From the NCBI GenBank assembly GCA_903918125.1, contig CAIXDB010000001.1:1-23714 (forward strand): 23,714 nucleotides of DNA, read 5' to 3'. This DNA comes from an uncultured bacterium. Lineage in GTDB: Bacteria > Patescibacteria > Paceibacteria > UBA9973 > Zambryskibacteraceae. A program made the position numbers and the translations under genes. Position 1 is the first letter of the stretch. The number at the start of each line of letters is the position of its first letter. A model generated the notes under the pieces. It saw only the letters and a list, made by a program, of their open reading frames with translations. It did not search any database and had not been told where the DNA came from. Positions 1 through 7,581 of this stretch are shown here, piece by piece.

Positions 1-1
1 C

Positions 2-910
2 AAAATTGGTCCGAAAGAATATTTCGAGGTGTTGCCAAAAGCAGTTTGGCACTTCGACGAACCGGTCGGCGACCCGTCGGCCATCGGGCTGTATTTCGTC
101 TCGCGTGAAGCACGCAAACACGTCACCGTGGTACTTTCCGGCGAAGGCGCGGACGAGCTGTTTGGCGGATACAATATATATCTCGCGCCGTATGATTATC
201 GCAAAACTGCGTGGATTCCGAAATCGATCATGGCCTGGGTATTGAAATTACCATTTGAATTCTGGGGCAAAAATTACATTCGTCGCGCGCACGACACGCT
301 CGCCGACTGGTACATCGGCAACGCGTCGATTTTCAAAAAGCACGAACTATGCACATTGTGGAAAGGTGGTAGGGAAAAGTTGCGCTCGCTCGCGCCTCTG
401 TACGACACGCTCGACGGTTTGAGTGACTCGACAAAAATGCAATTCATCGATGTACACACATGGCTCGTCGGCGACATTTTGGCAAAAGCGGACAAGATGA
501 CCATGGCCAACTCGCTCGAACTTCGCGTGCCGTTTCTCGACCGAAAAGTGTCCGATCTCGCCGTGACATTGCCAGACTCATTCAAATGGCGCAAGACGAA
601 GGGTAGCTACAAAACAAAATTCCTCCTGCGCGAGGCGTTCAAAAAAGTCATTCCCGAGTCGACTCGCAACCGCAAAAAGCTCGGTTTTCCCACGCCGGTG
701 CGCGACTGGTTTACCACCGAGCAAACCGAAATTTACAAAACAATTCTCGAAAACAAATACATTGTGTCACACATGAACACGGCACCGATTCAAAAACTGA
801 TCGACGACCACACCGCGAAACGCGCCGACAACTCACGCAAAATCTATCTCCTCCTGATGCTCGCGCTGTGGTACAATGTTTTCATCGAGCGCGAATATAA
901 AAAATTCTAA
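2..910 (+). CDS. asnB: Asparagine synthetase (glutamine-hydrolysing), C-terminal part; 5' end outside window
   Basis: The reading frame is open from the left edge, so the N-terminal glutaminase domain and part of the synthetase domain lie outside the window. What remains is the ATP-pyrophosphatase synthetase domain, which converts aspartate to asparagine through a beta-aspartyl-AMP intermediate. The PP-loop signature SGEGADELFGGY is at about 137-172. Further family motifs follow: DKMTMANSLELRVPFLD near 490-540 and RKKLGFPTPVRDWF near 670-710. The stop (908-910) is one base before the mraY ATG, so the two genes are probably cotranscribed. In Patescibacteria, AsnB-like enzymes also occur in cell-envelope or polysaccharide loci, so the acceptor could be something other than free aspartate. 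The family is certain; the substrate is inferred. Confidence 0.93.
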   Translation, partial: KIGPKEYFEVLPKAVWHFDEPVGDPSAIGLYFVSREARKHVTVVLSGEGADELFGGYNIYLAPYDYRKTAWIPKSIMAWVLKLPFEFWGKNYIRRAHDTLADWYIGNASIFKKHELCTLWKGGREKLRSLAPLYDTLDGLSDSTKMQFIDVHTWLVGDILAKADKMTMANSLELRVPFLDRKVSDLAVTLPDSFKWRKTKGSYKTKFLLREAFKKVIPESTRNRKKLGFPTPVRDWFTTEQTEIYKTILENKYIVSHMNTAPIQKLIDDHTAKRADNSRKIYLLLMLALWYNVFIEREYKKF

Positions 911-911
911 C

Positions 912-1985
912 ATGATAATCAACCCTATGATGATAAACGTGCTGAAAGTTATCGTGCCGTCGGTGCTGACATTTTTTATCGGTGTACTTATCACACCTTT
1001 TTTCACCGATATTTTTTACAAATACAAAATGTGGAAAAAGTGCGCACGTACGGACACGGGCGATATCACCACGGACGATTTTGCAAAAGTGCACAACACA
1101 AAAGGCGAACTCTCGACACCGCGCGTCGGTGGAATCATCATTTGGGTTTCTGTTCTGCTCACCGTGCTTGTCATTTATCTTCTATCAAAAATTTTCCCGA
1201 CCGAGCTGACTGAGAAGCTCAACTTTTTCAGTCGCAGTCAAACATTCGTCCCGATCGGCGCCCTCATTCTTGCCTCGCTTGTCGGACTTGCCGACGACTT
1301 CATTCAGATTTTCGGCGGAGGCGCATATGCAAAAGACAGCATTAAAAATCGCAAAATAAAAATCACCATGATCTGCGCCATTGGCCTCGGCATCGCCTGG
1401 TGGTTTTATTTCAAACTCCAAGCCACGTTGATTCACATTCCGTTCTGGCATGATGTCAACCTCGGCGTATGGTTCATTCCGGTGTTCGTCGTAGTCATGC
1501 TCGCCGTGTTCTCGACATCAGTCATCGACGGCATCGATGGTTTGTCCGGTGGCGTGATGTGCACCATCTTCACCGCGTACGCCGTCATCGCTTTTGTTCA
1601 CCATCAAGTCGATATCTCGGCGCTCTGCGCGGTCATCGCCGGAGGTACGCTTGCATTCCTCTGGTTCAACATTCCGCCGGCGCGCTTCTACATGGGCGAG
1701 ACAGGCATGCTCGGCCTGTGCGTGACACTGTCCGTAATCGCGTTTCTGACCAATTCCGTCCTACTGCTTATCGTTATCGCATTTCCGCTTGTTATCACAT
1801 CGCTTTCCGTTATCATCCAAATGGTGTCATACAAATATTTTCACAAACACCGCGTCTTTCGCCTCGCACCGCTCCACCATCACTTCGAAGCCATCGGCTG
1901 GTCTCGCGAAAAAATAGTCATGCGCTACTGGATCATCTCCGTCGTCTTCGCAATCATCGGCGTGATACTTGCACTGGTGAGTTAA
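912..1985 (+). CDS. mraY: Phospho-N-acetylmuramoyl-pentapeptide transferase (MraY)
   Basis: Integral membrane enzyme that transfers phospho-MurNAc-pentapeptide to undecaprenyl phosphate, giving lipid I at the inner face of the membrane. The 357-aa length is normal for the family. Visible signatures are VHNTKGELSTPRVGG near the N-terminus (canonical form K-x-GTPTMGG), LADDFIQIFGG with the paired aspartates, VIDGIDGLSGG (canonical NLTDGLDGLA; the catalytic Asp is kept but the Asn-Leu-Thr part is changed), GETGMLGL, and the diagnostic LAPLHHHFEAIGW near the C-terminus. About ten hydrophobic segments are seen. An in-frame ATG at 876 lies inside asnB. ATG 912, one base after the asnB stop, is preferred; ATG 927 or 930 are alternatives. 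No Shine-Dalgarno sequence is seen, so translation is probably coupled to asnB. Confidence 0.93.
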   Translation: MIINPMMINVLKVIVPSVLTFFIGVLITPFFTDIFYKYKMWKKCARTDTGDITTDDFAKVHNTKGELSTPRVGGIIIWVSVLLTVLVIYLLSKIFPTELTEKLNFFSRSQTFVPIGALILASLVGLADDFIQIFGGGAYAKDSIKNRKIKITMICAIGLGIAWWFYFKLQATLIHIPFWHDVNLGVWFIPVFVVVMLAVFSTSVIDGIDGLSGGVMCTIFTAYAVIAFVHHQVDISALCAVIAGGTLAFLWFNIPPARFYMGETGMLGLCVTLSVIAFLTNSVLLLIVIAFPLVITSLSVIIQMVSYKYFHKHRVFRLAPLHHHFEAIGWSREKIVMRYWIISVVFAIIGVILALVS

Positions 1986-2014
1986 AATGTTGTAACATTT
2001 GAATTGGAGGTGCT

Positions 2015-2212
2015 ATGGAAAGCACAGTAGTTCCCGAAGGGGCAATTCCTCAAGATGTTTTGGATATGCCTGCCGGTCCGGACAACAACGGTTTTATTTT
2101 TATGGACACGGTATGGATGCATGTTGTTGGTTCTGATGGTGAATGCTATACCCGCAAGAACGGCGTGGTATCAATCTCACCGGAAGATGAGGGTGATGAA
2201 GACGAGTCCTGA
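2015..2212 (+). CDS. Small acidic orphan protein, 65 aa
   Basis: Not recognised. The start is well supported by a perfect GGAGG at 2006-2010, four bases before the ATG. The product is soluble and acidic, ends in a Glu/Asp-rich tail (SPEDEGDEDES), and has no signal peptide or transmembrane segment. The middle part (GFIFMDTVWMHVVGSDGECYTRKNGVV) looks like a small beta-rich fold. The gene begins 29 bases after the mraY stop and has no obvious promoter of its own, so it is probably read through from asnB-mraY. A strong intrinsic terminator follows it. Its consensus Shine-Dalgarno contrasts with the large genes beside it, which have none. Confidence 0.7.
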   Translation: MESTVVPEGAIPQDVLDMPAGPDNNGFIFMDTVWMHVVGSDGECYTRKNGVVSISPEDEGDEDES

Positions 2213-2227
2213 TCGAAAGGTCAGATG

Positions 2228-2258
2228 AGCTCCTGGGTAACGCTACCCAGGAGCTTTT
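2228..2258 (+). terminator. Intrinsic terminator after the asnB-mraY-orphan unit
   Basis: A perfect 12-bp stem, AGCTCCTGGGTA (2228-2239) pairing with TACCCAGGAGCT (2244-2255), closes a 4-nt ACGC loop and runs into TTTT. It lies 16 bases after the stop of the 65-aa gene and about 10 bases before palindromic element 1. Confidence 0.9.
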
Positions 2259-2267
2259 CGATGTTGG

Positions 2268-2448
2268 ATTAAAAAATCCCCGAAGCATAGCTTTTTCCGA
2301 AGCCTTTCGCAGAACCTTAGAAAACAACAGCTTTCGAGTGAGGGGCACTCGAGAAAGCGCATTGTTTTCTTGAGGTTCGAGAAGTTCGCTGGCGAAGCTT
2401 CGCCAGACAGATTGCTCCGGAAAAGGTATGCTTCGGGGATTTTTTAAT
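2268..2448 (+). repeat. Long palindromic element 1 (181 nt)
   Basis: Almost the whole gap upstream of ftsW folds into one long imperfect hairpin. The outer arms start at 2268 (ATTAAAAAATCCCCGAAGCA) and end at 2448 (its near-exact complement). The inner stem is 2320-2327 with 2362-2369, closed by a C2328·A2361 mismatch. The apical helix is TCGAGTG/CACTCGA at 2334-2340 and 2346-2352. An 18-nt perfect palindrome (CTGGCGAAGCTTCGCCAG, 2389-2406) forms a side hairpin in the 3' arm. The 69-nt core 2313-2381 aligns without gaps to 3625-3693 of element 2 with 53 identical bases. No coding potential is seen. It could be a structured RNA, a REP/MITE-like repeat, or a regulator of ftsW. Confidence 0.85.
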
Positions 2449-2456
2449 TAAATTTG

Positions 2457-2465
2457 TGTTACAAT
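2457..2465 (+). promoter_or_regulatory. Extended -10 promoter of ftsW
   Basis: TGT followed by TACAAT (2460-2465) is an extended -10 element. No good -35 is seen, and that region overlaps the 3' arm of palindromic element 1. The predicted start of transcription is about 2472, one base before the ftsW ATG, so the mRNA would be essentially leaderless. Confidence 0.55.
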
Positions 2466-2472
2466 ATCCTCA

Positions 2473-3573
2473 ATGAAACGCATCAAAGTTGACATTCCTT
2501 TTCTCGTGTCTGTCGGCATCCTCGCAATCGCCGGATTTTTGATTTTCTCCAGCGCGTCGCTCGGATTACTCTCCAAGCAAGCCATGACATACGGCAACGT
2601 CGCGTTCAACCAGACATTTTTCGGACTGTTTCTCGGCTCATTGGCACTGCTCGTGACTATGCAGATCGATTACAAGCTGTACCAAAAATATTCGCCGTAC
2701 ATTTTCCTCGCCACCATTGTCGCGACACTTCTCGTCTTTGCACCGCACATCGGCTCGTACCACGGTGGCGCGGCGCGCTGGGTGTACATTGGTCCGCTTT
2801 CCATTCAACCGTCCGAACTTTTGAAAATCGGCTATATCATCTACCTCGCGGCTTGGCTGACAAAAGTCAAAGACAAAGTCAACACATTCAAATGGGGATT
2901 TCTGCCGTTTGTCATTCTCTCCGCCATCGTCACGGTGATACTCCTCAAACAACCTGACACGGCAACGCTCGCCATCACACTCATCGCCGGCGTGGCGATA
3001 TACCTCACCGCGGGCGGGCAATGGCGATACATTTTTCTTCTGGCCATCATCGGCGCGCTCGGTCTCGGCGCGGTGGCACTCGAACGTCCGTACATCATGA
3101 GTCGCATTACCTCGTACATGAACCCGGCTGACAACTCACTCGGCTCCGGCTACCAAATCCAACAATCACTCATCGCTATCGGCTCGGGTGGCATGTCGGG
3201 CAGGGGATACGGGCAGAGCATTCAAAAATTCAACTACCTGCCGGAACCGATAGGGGACTCGATTTTTGCCGTCGAAGGCGAGGAGTTCGGTTTCATCGGC
3301 ACCGTCACGCTCATTTTGCTGTTCATTTTCTTCGCCTTTCGCGGACTGAAAATCGCCGGTCGCGTACCAAACAGTTTCGGTAGACTTTTGGTCGTCGGAA
3401 TTGTTATACTGATTGTGTCGCAGGCGTACGTGAACATCAGCGCGATGGTCGGCGTCCTGCCACTGTCCGGCGTGCCGTTGCCATTCGTCTCGCACGGCGG
3501 TACCGCACTCTTCATGACCCTAGCGGAAGCCGGCATCGTACTCAACATTTCCAAGTCCGCGAAGAAAGTGTAG
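2473..3573 (+). CDS. ftsW: SEDS-family peptidoglycan glycosyltransferase FtsW (or RodA)
   Basis: A 366-aa polytopic membrane protein of the SEDS family, which polymerises lipid II into glycan strands in partnership with a class B penicillin-binding protein. About ten transmembrane segments are seen. Family signatures are GAARWVYIGPLSIQPSELLK near residue 100, LPEPIGDSIFAVEGEEFGFIG (Asp262 in the position of the catalytic aspartate), and ISAMVGVLPLSGVPLPFVSHGG near the C-terminus. FtsW rather than RodA is inferred from the neighbours mraY and murG; sequence alone does not separate them here. No Shine-Dalgarno sequence is present, and a predicted promoter places the transcription start at the ATG. 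The gene lies between two palindromic elements, the second beginning 12 bases after its stop. Confidence 0.9.
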   Translation: MKRIKVDIPFLVSVGILAIAGFLIFSSASLGLLSKQAMTYGNVAFNQTFFGLFLGSLALLVTMQIDYKLYQKYSPYIFLATIVATLLVFAPHIGSYHGGAARWVYIGPLSIQPSELLKIGYIIYLAAWLTKVKDKVNTFKWGFLPFVILSAIVTVILLKQPDTATLAITLIAGVAIYLTAGGQWRYIFLLAIIGALGLGAVALERPYIMSRITSYMNPADNSLGSGYQIQQSLIAIGSGGMSGRGYGQSIQKFNYLPEPIGDSIFAVEGEEFGFIGTVTLILLFIFFAFRGLKIAGRVPNSFGRLLVVGIVILIVSQAYVNISAMVGVLPLSGVPLPFVSHGGTALFMTLAEAGIVLNISKSAKKV

Positions 3574-3584
3574 CTGTGAAAAGC

Positions 3585-3757
3585 AAACCTCAGAATGAGA
3601 AAGCTTTTCAGGCACATCGCGCAGGAGCTTGGAAAATAACAGCAGTCGAGTGACGGGGACACGAGAATGCGTATTATTTTCCTGAGCGACGAGCGGGAAG
3701 AAATTCGCGAGCACGCGAATATTCTGGTGACGGAAAAGCTTTCTCATTCTGAGGTTT
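3585..3757 (+). repeat. Long palindromic element 2 (173 nt)
   Basis: Fills the ftsW-murG gap. The outer arms 3585-3609 and 3733-3757 are perfect 25-bp inverted repeats (AAACCTCAGAATGAGAAAGC and so on). The inner stem is 3632-3639 with 3674-3681, closed by C3640·A3673. The apex contains GTG/CAC, and an 18-nt side hairpin (ATTCGCGAGCACGCGAAT) lies at 3703-3720. Compared with element 1, the pairs A2319-T2370 and C2325-G2364 become G3631-C3682 and T3637-A3676, both compensatory. The murG frame stays open through its right half from 3667, but that part is structure rather than coding sequence. Confidence 0.85.
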
Positions 3758-3771
3758 TAACATTACACTTT

Positions 3772-4941
3772 ATGAAAATTTTATTTACAGGCGGCGGTTC
3801 CGGCGGACATTTCTACCCTATTATCGCAGTTGCGGAAGAATTAAACAATATCGTCAAAACAAACCACCTCCTTAAGCCCGAGTTGTTTTACATGTCGACC
3901 GAGCCATACAACCCGGGTCTGCTTTTTGAAAACGGCATCACATTTGTCCATGTCACGTCCGGAAAAATTCGCCGACATCTCACCCCCGAAAACATTTTTT
4001 TAAACGTTATCGACCTGTTCAAAATTTTCTTCGGCACGGTCGGCGCACTGTGGACGGTCTTTCGCATCTATCCCGATGTCGTGTTTAGTAAAGGCGCGTA
4101 CCCGAGTTTCCCGGCACTTTTCGCAGCACGACTTTTGCGCATTCCAGTGGTCATTCACGAGTCCGACACCGAGCCGGGCAAAGTCAATGCGTGGGCGGGA
4201 AAGTTTGCCGAGAAAATCGCCGTATCATATCCTGACTCCGTGAAATTTTTCACACAGACAAAAAAAGACGGTTCCGACAAACATCCCGATCGCGTGGCAT
4301 ACACCGGTAATCCGATTCGCAAAGAACTGCTCGACCCACTTTCCGTCGGCGCACATGAGTTTCTGCATCTGGAGGAAAACGTGCCGGTCATTTTCATCAC
4401 CGGCGGTTCGCAAGGTGCGCAGTTTATAAACGAGGTCATCATGGACACCTTGCCGACACTCGTTTCGCGATATCAAATTATTCACCAAGTCGGCAAACGT
4501 AATATCAAGGTTATCGAAGAAACCGCTGCGGTGATTTTGCAAACCAGCGAACACAAAGATCGCTACAAACCGTTTGATTATTTAAATTTGCTTTCGATGC
4601 GCATGGCCGCCGGTGCTGCCGATATTATCGTATCTCGTGCCGGTTCAACCATTTTTGAAATCGCCAGCTGGGGCAAGCCAGCAATCATTATTCCGATTCC
4701 CGAAACCACATCCCACGACCAGCGCACGAACGCATACGCATATGCGCGATCCGGCGCCTGCGAAGTGATCGAGGAGAAAAACCTGACACCGCATGTGTTA
4801 ATTTCTGAAATCGACCGACTTATCCAAAACCCAGCAGAGCGTGAAAAAATTTCCGTCGCCGCAAAAAACTTTTCCCGTCGTGACGCCGCCCACCTCATTG
4901 CCGAACAGATTTTGGCGATTGCTTTGTCGCACGAAAAGTAG
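3772..4941 (+). CDS. murG: UDP-N-acetylglucosamine--undecaprenyl-PP-MurNAc-pentapeptide GlcNAc transferase (MurG)
   Basis: Peripheral membrane GT-B glycosyltransferase that adds GlcNAc to lipid I to form lipid II. The 389-aa protein starts with the family hallmark MKILFTGGGSGGHFYP. It also carries IHESDTEPGKVNAW (canonical HEQNxxPGxxN), the second Gly-rich loop TGGSQGAQFINE, and the UDP-GlcNAc-binding segment SRAGSTIFEIASWGKPAIIIP followed by SHDQRTNAYAYARSGA. The open frame extends upstream to 3667, but that part is the arm of palindromic element 2, and the glycine-rich loop must sit at the N-terminus, so ATG 3772 is chosen. No convincing Shine-Dalgarno is seen (GAGG is 15 bases away). gltX begins five bases after the stop, so the two form an operon. 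Confidence 0.94.
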   Translation: MKILFTGGGSGGHFYPIIAVAEELNNIVKTNHLLKPELFYMSTEPYNPGLLFENGITFVHVTSGKIRRHLTPENIFLNVIDLFKIFFGTVGALWTVFRIYPDVVFSKGAYPSFPALFAARLLRIPVVIHESDTEPGKVNAWAGKFAEKIAVSYPDSVKFFTQTKKDGSDKHPDRVAYTGNPIRKELLDPLSVGAHEFLHLEENVPVIFITGGSQGAQFINEVIMDTLPTLVSRYQIIHQVGKRNIKVIEETAAVILQTSEHKDRYKPFDYLNLLSMRMAAGAADIIVSRAGSTIFEIASWGKPAIIIPIPETTSHDQRTNAYAYARSGACEVIEEKNLTPHVLISEIDRLIQNPAEREKISVAAKNFSRRDAAHLIAEQILAIALSHEK

Positions 4942-4946
4942 TAGAA

Positions 4947-6455
4947 ATGATTGACATGTCCGACCAATCTAAAAAAATAGTCACTCGTTTTGCACCGTCC
5001 CCGACGGGACTTGTTCACACCGGTAATATTCACACCGGTTTGTTTGCGTGGCTGTGGGCCAAAAAAAACAATGGTACATTTATTTTGCGCATAGAAGATA
5101 CCGATAAAAAAAGGGAGGTTGAGGGTGCGATTGATTATCTTAAAGAATCATTGACATGGCTCGGTATCATGTGGGATGAAGGTCCGGACATCGGCGGTCC
5201 GCACGGACCGTACATTCAGTCGGAACGTATCGAAAAACTGCATATTTACGAAACGTACGCGCGCCGACTGCTCGACGCCGGTTTTGCGTACCCGGACGAA
5301 ATTTCAGAAGAACAAATTGACGTGTTACGAAAAAAAGCAGAGGAGGAAAAAAGAGCTTTTTTATATCGCGAACACAGACCGGAAAACACTGTGACCGACT
5401 GGAAGCCAGGCACACCTTTGCGTTTCAAAATTAAAGAACTCAAACGCACCGTCTGGAATGACGCCGTGCGCGGTGAATTGTCTGCCGGACCGGAAGCACT
5501 CGACGATTTTATTCTCATAAAAAGCGACGGGTACCCGACGTACAATTTTGCTCATCTTGTGGATGATATCGAAATGGGCATCACTCATGTCACGCGCGGT
5601 CAGGAATTTATTTCCTCCACACCAAACTACATCGCGGTATATGAAGCCCTCGGCGCAACACAACCGATGTATGTCACCGTGCCACATGTCATGGGAGAAG
5701 GCGGTAAGAAAAAACTTGGCAAACGCGATGGAGCAAAAGATGTGCTGCAATATCGAACAGAAGGATATTTGCCGGAGGCTCTCGTTAATTTCCTGGCACT
5801 CATGGGTTGGAATCCTGGTACGGAGCAGGAAATTTTTACCGTCGATGAACTTATCACCGCGTTTGATATCGCTAAAATTCAAAAGTCCGGCGCACAATTC
5901 AACGAAGAAAAACTTGATTGGCTCAATAAAGAGCATATGAAACTGATGCCAGAGGCGGAACGTAACGCGGAAATTCAAACATGGTTCGCGAAAAACCCGG
6001 CACTATCGACGCTTCCGAATGCATCCGCAAAACTTGCTGACACAACATTCATGTCAAAACTGTACCCGATTATCTTTGACCGTATTTCCAAATGGAGCGA
6101 CATCAACACACTTGTCACCACCGGTGAGCTTTCATATTTTTTTGAGGCACCTCAATATAACACGACACTCCTGTCGTGGAAAGGTCAACCGACCGAAGAG
6201 ATTAAAAAACATCTCACGTGGGTTCGCAATACTATTGCAAACGCACCTGACGAGAGTTTTATAACCGTCGATGGCGTCAAATCACTCATTTTTGATTACG
6301 CTACAGAACAGGGCAGGGGACAAGTCCTCTGGCCAACTCGTGTCGCTCTTTCCGGTCGCGACAAAAGCCCGGACCCATTCACACTTATCTACATTCTTGG
6401 CAAAGAAGAGTCGCTTCGAAGACTCGATAACGCCATAACGACTTGTGGCAAGTAA
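4947..6455 (+). CDS. gltX: Glutamyl-tRNA synthetase
   Basis: Class I aminoacyl-tRNA synthetase that charges tRNA-Glu, and tRNA-Gln too if the enzyme is non-discriminating. At 502 aa it is full length. The Rossmann start RFAPSPTGLVHTGNIHTGLF is clear, but the HIGH signature reads HTGN (residues 24-27). IEDTDKKREVEGA and the domain LDDFILIKSDGYPTYNFAHLVDD follow. The KMSKS-type loop reads KKLGKRDGA (about residues 255-263, with Gly258 where Ser is usual). The C-terminal anticodon-binding region ends with GRGQVLWPTRVALSG and SPDPFTLIYILGKEESL. ATG 4947 is five bases after the murG stop; ATG 4956 is an alternative. No Shine-Dalgarno is present. No gatCAB genes are in the window, so specificity cannot be judged. 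Confidence 0.95.
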   Translation: MIDMSDQSKKIVTRFAPSPTGLVHTGNIHTGLFAWLWAKKNNGTFILRIEDTDKKREVEGAIDYLKESLTWLGIMWDEGPDIGGPHGPYIQSERIEKLHIYETYARRLLDAGFAYPDEISEEQIDVLRKKAEEEKRAFLYREHRPENTVTDWKPGTPLRFKIKELKRTVWNDAVRGELSAGPEALDDFILIKSDGYPTYNFAHLVDDIEMGITHVTRGQEFISSTPNYIAVYEALGATQPMYVTVPHVMGEGGKKKLGKRDGAKDVLQYRTEGYLPEALVNFLALMGWNPGTEQEIFTVDELITAFDIAKIQKSGAQFNEEKLDWLNKEHMKLMPEAERNAEIQTWFAKNPALSTLPNASAKLADTTFMSKLYPIIFDRISKWSDINTLVTTGELSYFFEAPQYNTTLLSWKGQPTEEIKKHLTWVRNTIANAPDESFITVDGVKSLIFDYATEQGRGQVLWPTRVALSGRDKSPDPFTLIYILGKEESLRRLDNAITTCGK

Positions 6456-6513
6456 AAAGAAATATGATAAAATAAAAGTTAATTAATAAACAATTAACAA
6501 CTAAATTATTTAC

Positions 6514-7224
6514 ATGAAATTTGAGAAATTAGATAGGGAAGCAGTGGAACGAGAATTGGCAGAGTTCATAGGACGATTTGAAATGAAAGTTGGTCGAAAA
6601 AAACTTACCGTCGAATGGGTCAAGAATTTCACATATAACTTTGACTTGCCGGCACATGAAATCACTGGAAAATATTTTGGAACACTGGTAAACACATTGC
6701 CAAAAAATGCATGCGAACAAGATTTTGAGGAGGCGGTGAGAATTTTCAACGACGTATGGAATTGTTTTCCGCAAAAAATAATGGGAGGCAAGTCTCCACA
6801 GGACACTATCCTGGAAGAAATAGAGAAGGAAAATACAAACCTACTCATCTCACCTTTGTCCGAGGAAATACTCGACGAGCACTCGGAATATATGGAAAAA
6901 AGTTTTATAGAATATATACAATGGGCATACAAGGAAGTCTTGCCGAAATATGACATACACATTGCAAAACTTTCAATGAGCAAGAAAAAGAAAAACGAAT
7001 ATGCCGGAGTTGCCGGTGTTTTTTTGGAAATTTGCGGACAAGCCGGAATGTTTGAGCTTATGGATGTACCATCGGAATTTGTCGTAAAATTTCCGGATTT
7101 GTTTACAGAAATGGTTGTCGGTCCAAAAATCCCAAAGGAAGAAATCGCCAAACAATTGAAAACTTTTTTATCGTTCCTTGATAACTTTTATGGCATTCAA
7201 ATGCTCGGCGCACCACAATTATAA
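6514..7224 (+). CDS. Hypothetical soluble protein, 236 aa
   Basis: Not recognised. The product is mostly helical, charged and soluble, with no signal peptide or transmembrane segment. A short stretch WNCFPQKIMGGKSPQDTILEE (about residues 86-106) resembles the P-x-x-x-x-GGKSP/T-x-x motif seen in assorted bacterial proteins with SEC-C or helical-repeat regions, but I cannot place it in a family. The coding sequence is visibly more A/T-rich than the preceding block (many ATA, AAA and TTT codons), which could reflect later acquisition. There is no Shine-Dalgarno. A weak TAAATT at 6502-6507 would put the transcription start at the ATG (6514), another possible leaderless gene. The gene is 58 bases from gltX. 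Confidence 0.75.
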   Translation: MKFEKLDREAVERELAEFIGRFEMKVGRKKLTVEWVKNFTYNFDLPAHEITGKYFGTLVNTLPKNACEQDFEEAVRIFNDVWNCFPQKIMGGKSPQDTILEEIEKENTNLLISPLSEEILDEHSEYMEKSFIEYIQWAYKEVLPKYDIHIAKLSMSKKKKNEYAGVAGVFLEICGQAGMFELMDVPSEFVVKFPDLFTEMVVGPKIPKEEIAKQLKTFLSFLDNFYGIQMLGAPQL

Positions 7225-7253
7225 ACTGGCACATTCTTTTTTATTGATCATTT

Positions 7254-7333
7254 GGGGAAGTGGTTCTCTCTAGGTCATAGTGACCAAAGATATATTGTGG
7301 GACATTCATATACCTTCGAGAACCACTCTCCCC
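7254..7333. other. Orphan hairpin in the 7225-7581 gap
   Basis: GGGGAAGTGGTTCTC (7254-7268) pairs with GAGAACCACTCTCCCC (7318-7333), enclosing a 49-nt loop region. That region holds a small GGTCA-TAG-TGACC hairpin (about 7273-7285) and a possible AGGT/ACCT stem. It is not a tRNA: the acceptor and T arms do not form. The rest of the 357-base gap is A/T-rich and holds a 15-bp direct repeat (ATCCAGAAAAATAAT at 7370-7384 and 7449-7463) and a terminator hairpin at 7528-7554. I see no credible gene. The structure could be a small RNA or the terminator region of the 6514 gene. Confidence 0.5.
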
Positions 7334-7527
7334 CTCGAACTCAAACTAGAAAAAGACTGATTTTCAAAAATCCAGAAAAATAATAAATATAAAATTTTTC
7401 TTTATTTCCTGCGTGACCCGCCACTTAAAAAATTCTGACATAAAAAATATCCAGAAAAATAATTTGCATGAATTACTACAACTGCAAATACCGTTCCCTC
7501 CCCTATTATTTAGAGTCAGGTACAGCA

Positions 7528-7554
7528 AAAGGTCTATCACCTGGACAGACCTTT
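7528..7554. terminator. Hairpin, probable bidirectional terminator
   Basis: AAAGGTCT (7528-7535) pairs with AGACCTTT (7547-7554). On the + strand it is followed by a T-rich stretch (7555-7564), and on the - strand by TTTT. It lies 27 bases beyond the stop of the - strand 139-aa gene, whose transcript it probably ends. Confidence 0.6.
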
Positions 7555-7581
7555 ATTATTTTTTCCGTATGACACGTGAAT

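Noticed and set aside
2268..3757. The two palindromic elements as terminal inverted repeats of a transposon carrying ftsW
   Set aside because: Each element is a complete palindrome by itself, the outer arms of the two do not match each other, and there is no transposase or target-site duplication.
7254..7333. Possible tRNA or tRNA-like gene
   Set aside because: Although it is ~80 nt with TTCGAGA near the 3' end, the acceptor, D, anticodon and T arms do not form.
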